From positions 434,001 to 498,000 of the forward strand of contig CBDCUW010000004.1 in the NCBI GenBank assembly GCA_965222745.1: a stretch of DNA of 64,000 nucleotides, given 5' to 3'. A program made the position numbers and the translations under genes. Positions 63,541-64,000 of this stretch are shown here, piece by piece. Numbering within the stretch: position 1 is the stretch's first letter; every line of letters begins with the position of its first letter. Source of the DNA: CBDCUW01 sp965222745. Lineage in GTDB: Bacteria > Planctomycetota > Planctomycetia > Pirellulales > Pirellulaceae. Under the pieces are notes generated by a model. The model searched no databases. It saw only the letters and a list, made by a program, of their open reading frames with translations, and was not told the DNA's origin.

Positions 63541-64000
63541 ATGCAACACATGACAGGAAAAATGGACTCCGTTGTGGAAATCGCCGAAAGTCAATCGTCA
63601 GCGCAGAGTTGTCGCTATGCTTCCAATCTATTGGTTCGACTCTTTGACGGAGACGACGAGGCCTTCGCTGAGCTGTTCTGCCGGTTTCGTGATCGCTATC
63701 AAGTAGCGGCTGACCGAAAGCTAAGAAACTCGCCAGTTAGACACAGAGACGGTGAAGACGCGATCATGTCGGTGTTTCGCTGTTTCTGGTTCAACGTAGC
63801 CGACGGCCAATACCGCAACCTTCGGGATACCGAGAACTTCGAACGCGTGCTGCTCTCGATTCTCAGAAACAAAATCCTCAGCGACATCAAACAGGAATCC
63901 CGCGATAAACGTGGGAGCGGCGACGTCGTCAATATCGCGACCGTCGACGAGGATTTTGATTTGGAAGACTACAGGGAGACCGAAGCCAAACTCAACATTG
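63541..64000 (+). CDS. ECF-type RNA polymerase sigma factor, 3' truncated by window edge
   Basis: From the ATG at 63541 the frame stays open to the last base, so the C-terminus lies outside. LLVRLFDGDDEAFAELFCRFRDRYQVAADRKL is region 2.1-2.2 and DGEDAIMSVFRCFWFNVADG is region 2.3-2.4 of planctomycete ECF sigma factors. A linker, LERVLLSILRNKILSDIKQE-like helices (read FERVLLSILRNKILSDIKQE), leads towards region 4, which is missing. Planctomycetes carry many such factors, often regulating their own neighbours. The target cannot be inferred. Confidence 0.82.
   Translation, partial: MQHMTGKMDSVVEIAESQSSAQSCRYASNLLVRLFDGDDEAFAELFCRFRDRYQVAADRKLRNSPVRHRDGEDAIMSVFRCFWFNVADGQYRNLRDTENFERVLLSILRNKILSDIKQESRDKRGSGDVVNIATVDEDFDLEDYRETEAKLNI

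Noticed and set aside
16843..64000. Second copy of the tRNA-Leu 3' end as an attachment repeat
   Set aside because: Only short matches such as CATCCGC were found by eye; none is long enough to be an att site.

Overview
The window looks like chromosome of a planctomycete close to Rhodopirellula or Blastopirellula. The evidence is the gene content: a secreted DUF1549/DUF1553 protein with planctomycete cytochrome-type CxxCH motifs, a DUF1501 protein, a WD40 protein, a family S1 sulfatase and an ECF-type sigma factor. The genus assignment is inference.

Layout. (1) 1-8.2 kb: a planctomycete secreted-protein cluster (thioredoxin-like, DUF1549/DUF1553, DUF1501, WD40), split by an oppositely oriented hybrid sensor kinase. 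(2) 8.2-9.9 kb: a TIR-TPR protein followed by a two-helix membrane protein. (3) 10.2-16.4 kb: core translation and secretion genes on the minus strand, in the order tRNA-Thr, tRNA-Tyr, tRNA-Gly, tRNA-Thr, tuf, tRNA-Trp, secE, nusG, rplK. This is the classical thrU-tyrU-glyT-thrT-tufB-secE-nusG-rplK order, but rplA is not next to rplK; a methyltransferase-like gene follows instead. (4) 16.76 kb: a tRNA-Leu followed directly by a tyrosine recombinase, where accessory DNA begins. It holds an orphan gene, a sulfatase, a secreted EEP-fold hydrolase, a second recombinase, and remains of a group II intron and an IS66-type orfA.

(5) 24.9-36.1 kb: a long same-strand array of signalling and nuclease genes. 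In transcription order: a Fis-like regulator, an HTH-ACT-like regulator, a TIM-barrel isomerase-like protein, a GAF histidine kinase, a receiver, an unknown helical protein and an HNH nuclease; then an IS110-family element; then a receiver fused to an Mrr-like PD-(D/E)xK nuclease, a PAS/HisKA_2 kinase and a receiver. Two phosphorelays sit beside two predicted nucleases. (6) 36.2-39.8 kb: a zinc-ribbon gene, an intact ISL3 element, an HNH gene and IS21 debris. (7) 39.9-49.0 kb: two very large, translationally coupled P-loop NTPases with predicted nuclease domains at opposite ends (N-terminal in the first, C-terminal in the second). They resemble STAND/NACHT-type immune ATPases and form the second strong candidate for an undescribed defence system.

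(8) 49.7-62.8 kb: a mobile-element module with ArdC antirestriction protein, an excisionase-like HTH, a ribbon-helix-helix protein, an orphan DNA methylase, a replication-relaxation-like protein, a TraD/VirD4-type coupling ATPase, a Panacea-DUF488 fusion and a ParB-like protein. Its long gene-free stretches are packed with short perfect hairpins, several sharing the core TTCCGC-loop-GCGGAA. No relaxase is visible in the window. (9) 62.8-64 kb: an XRE regulator and a sigma factor that runs off the window end. All functions come from motif recognition by eye; no database search was run.
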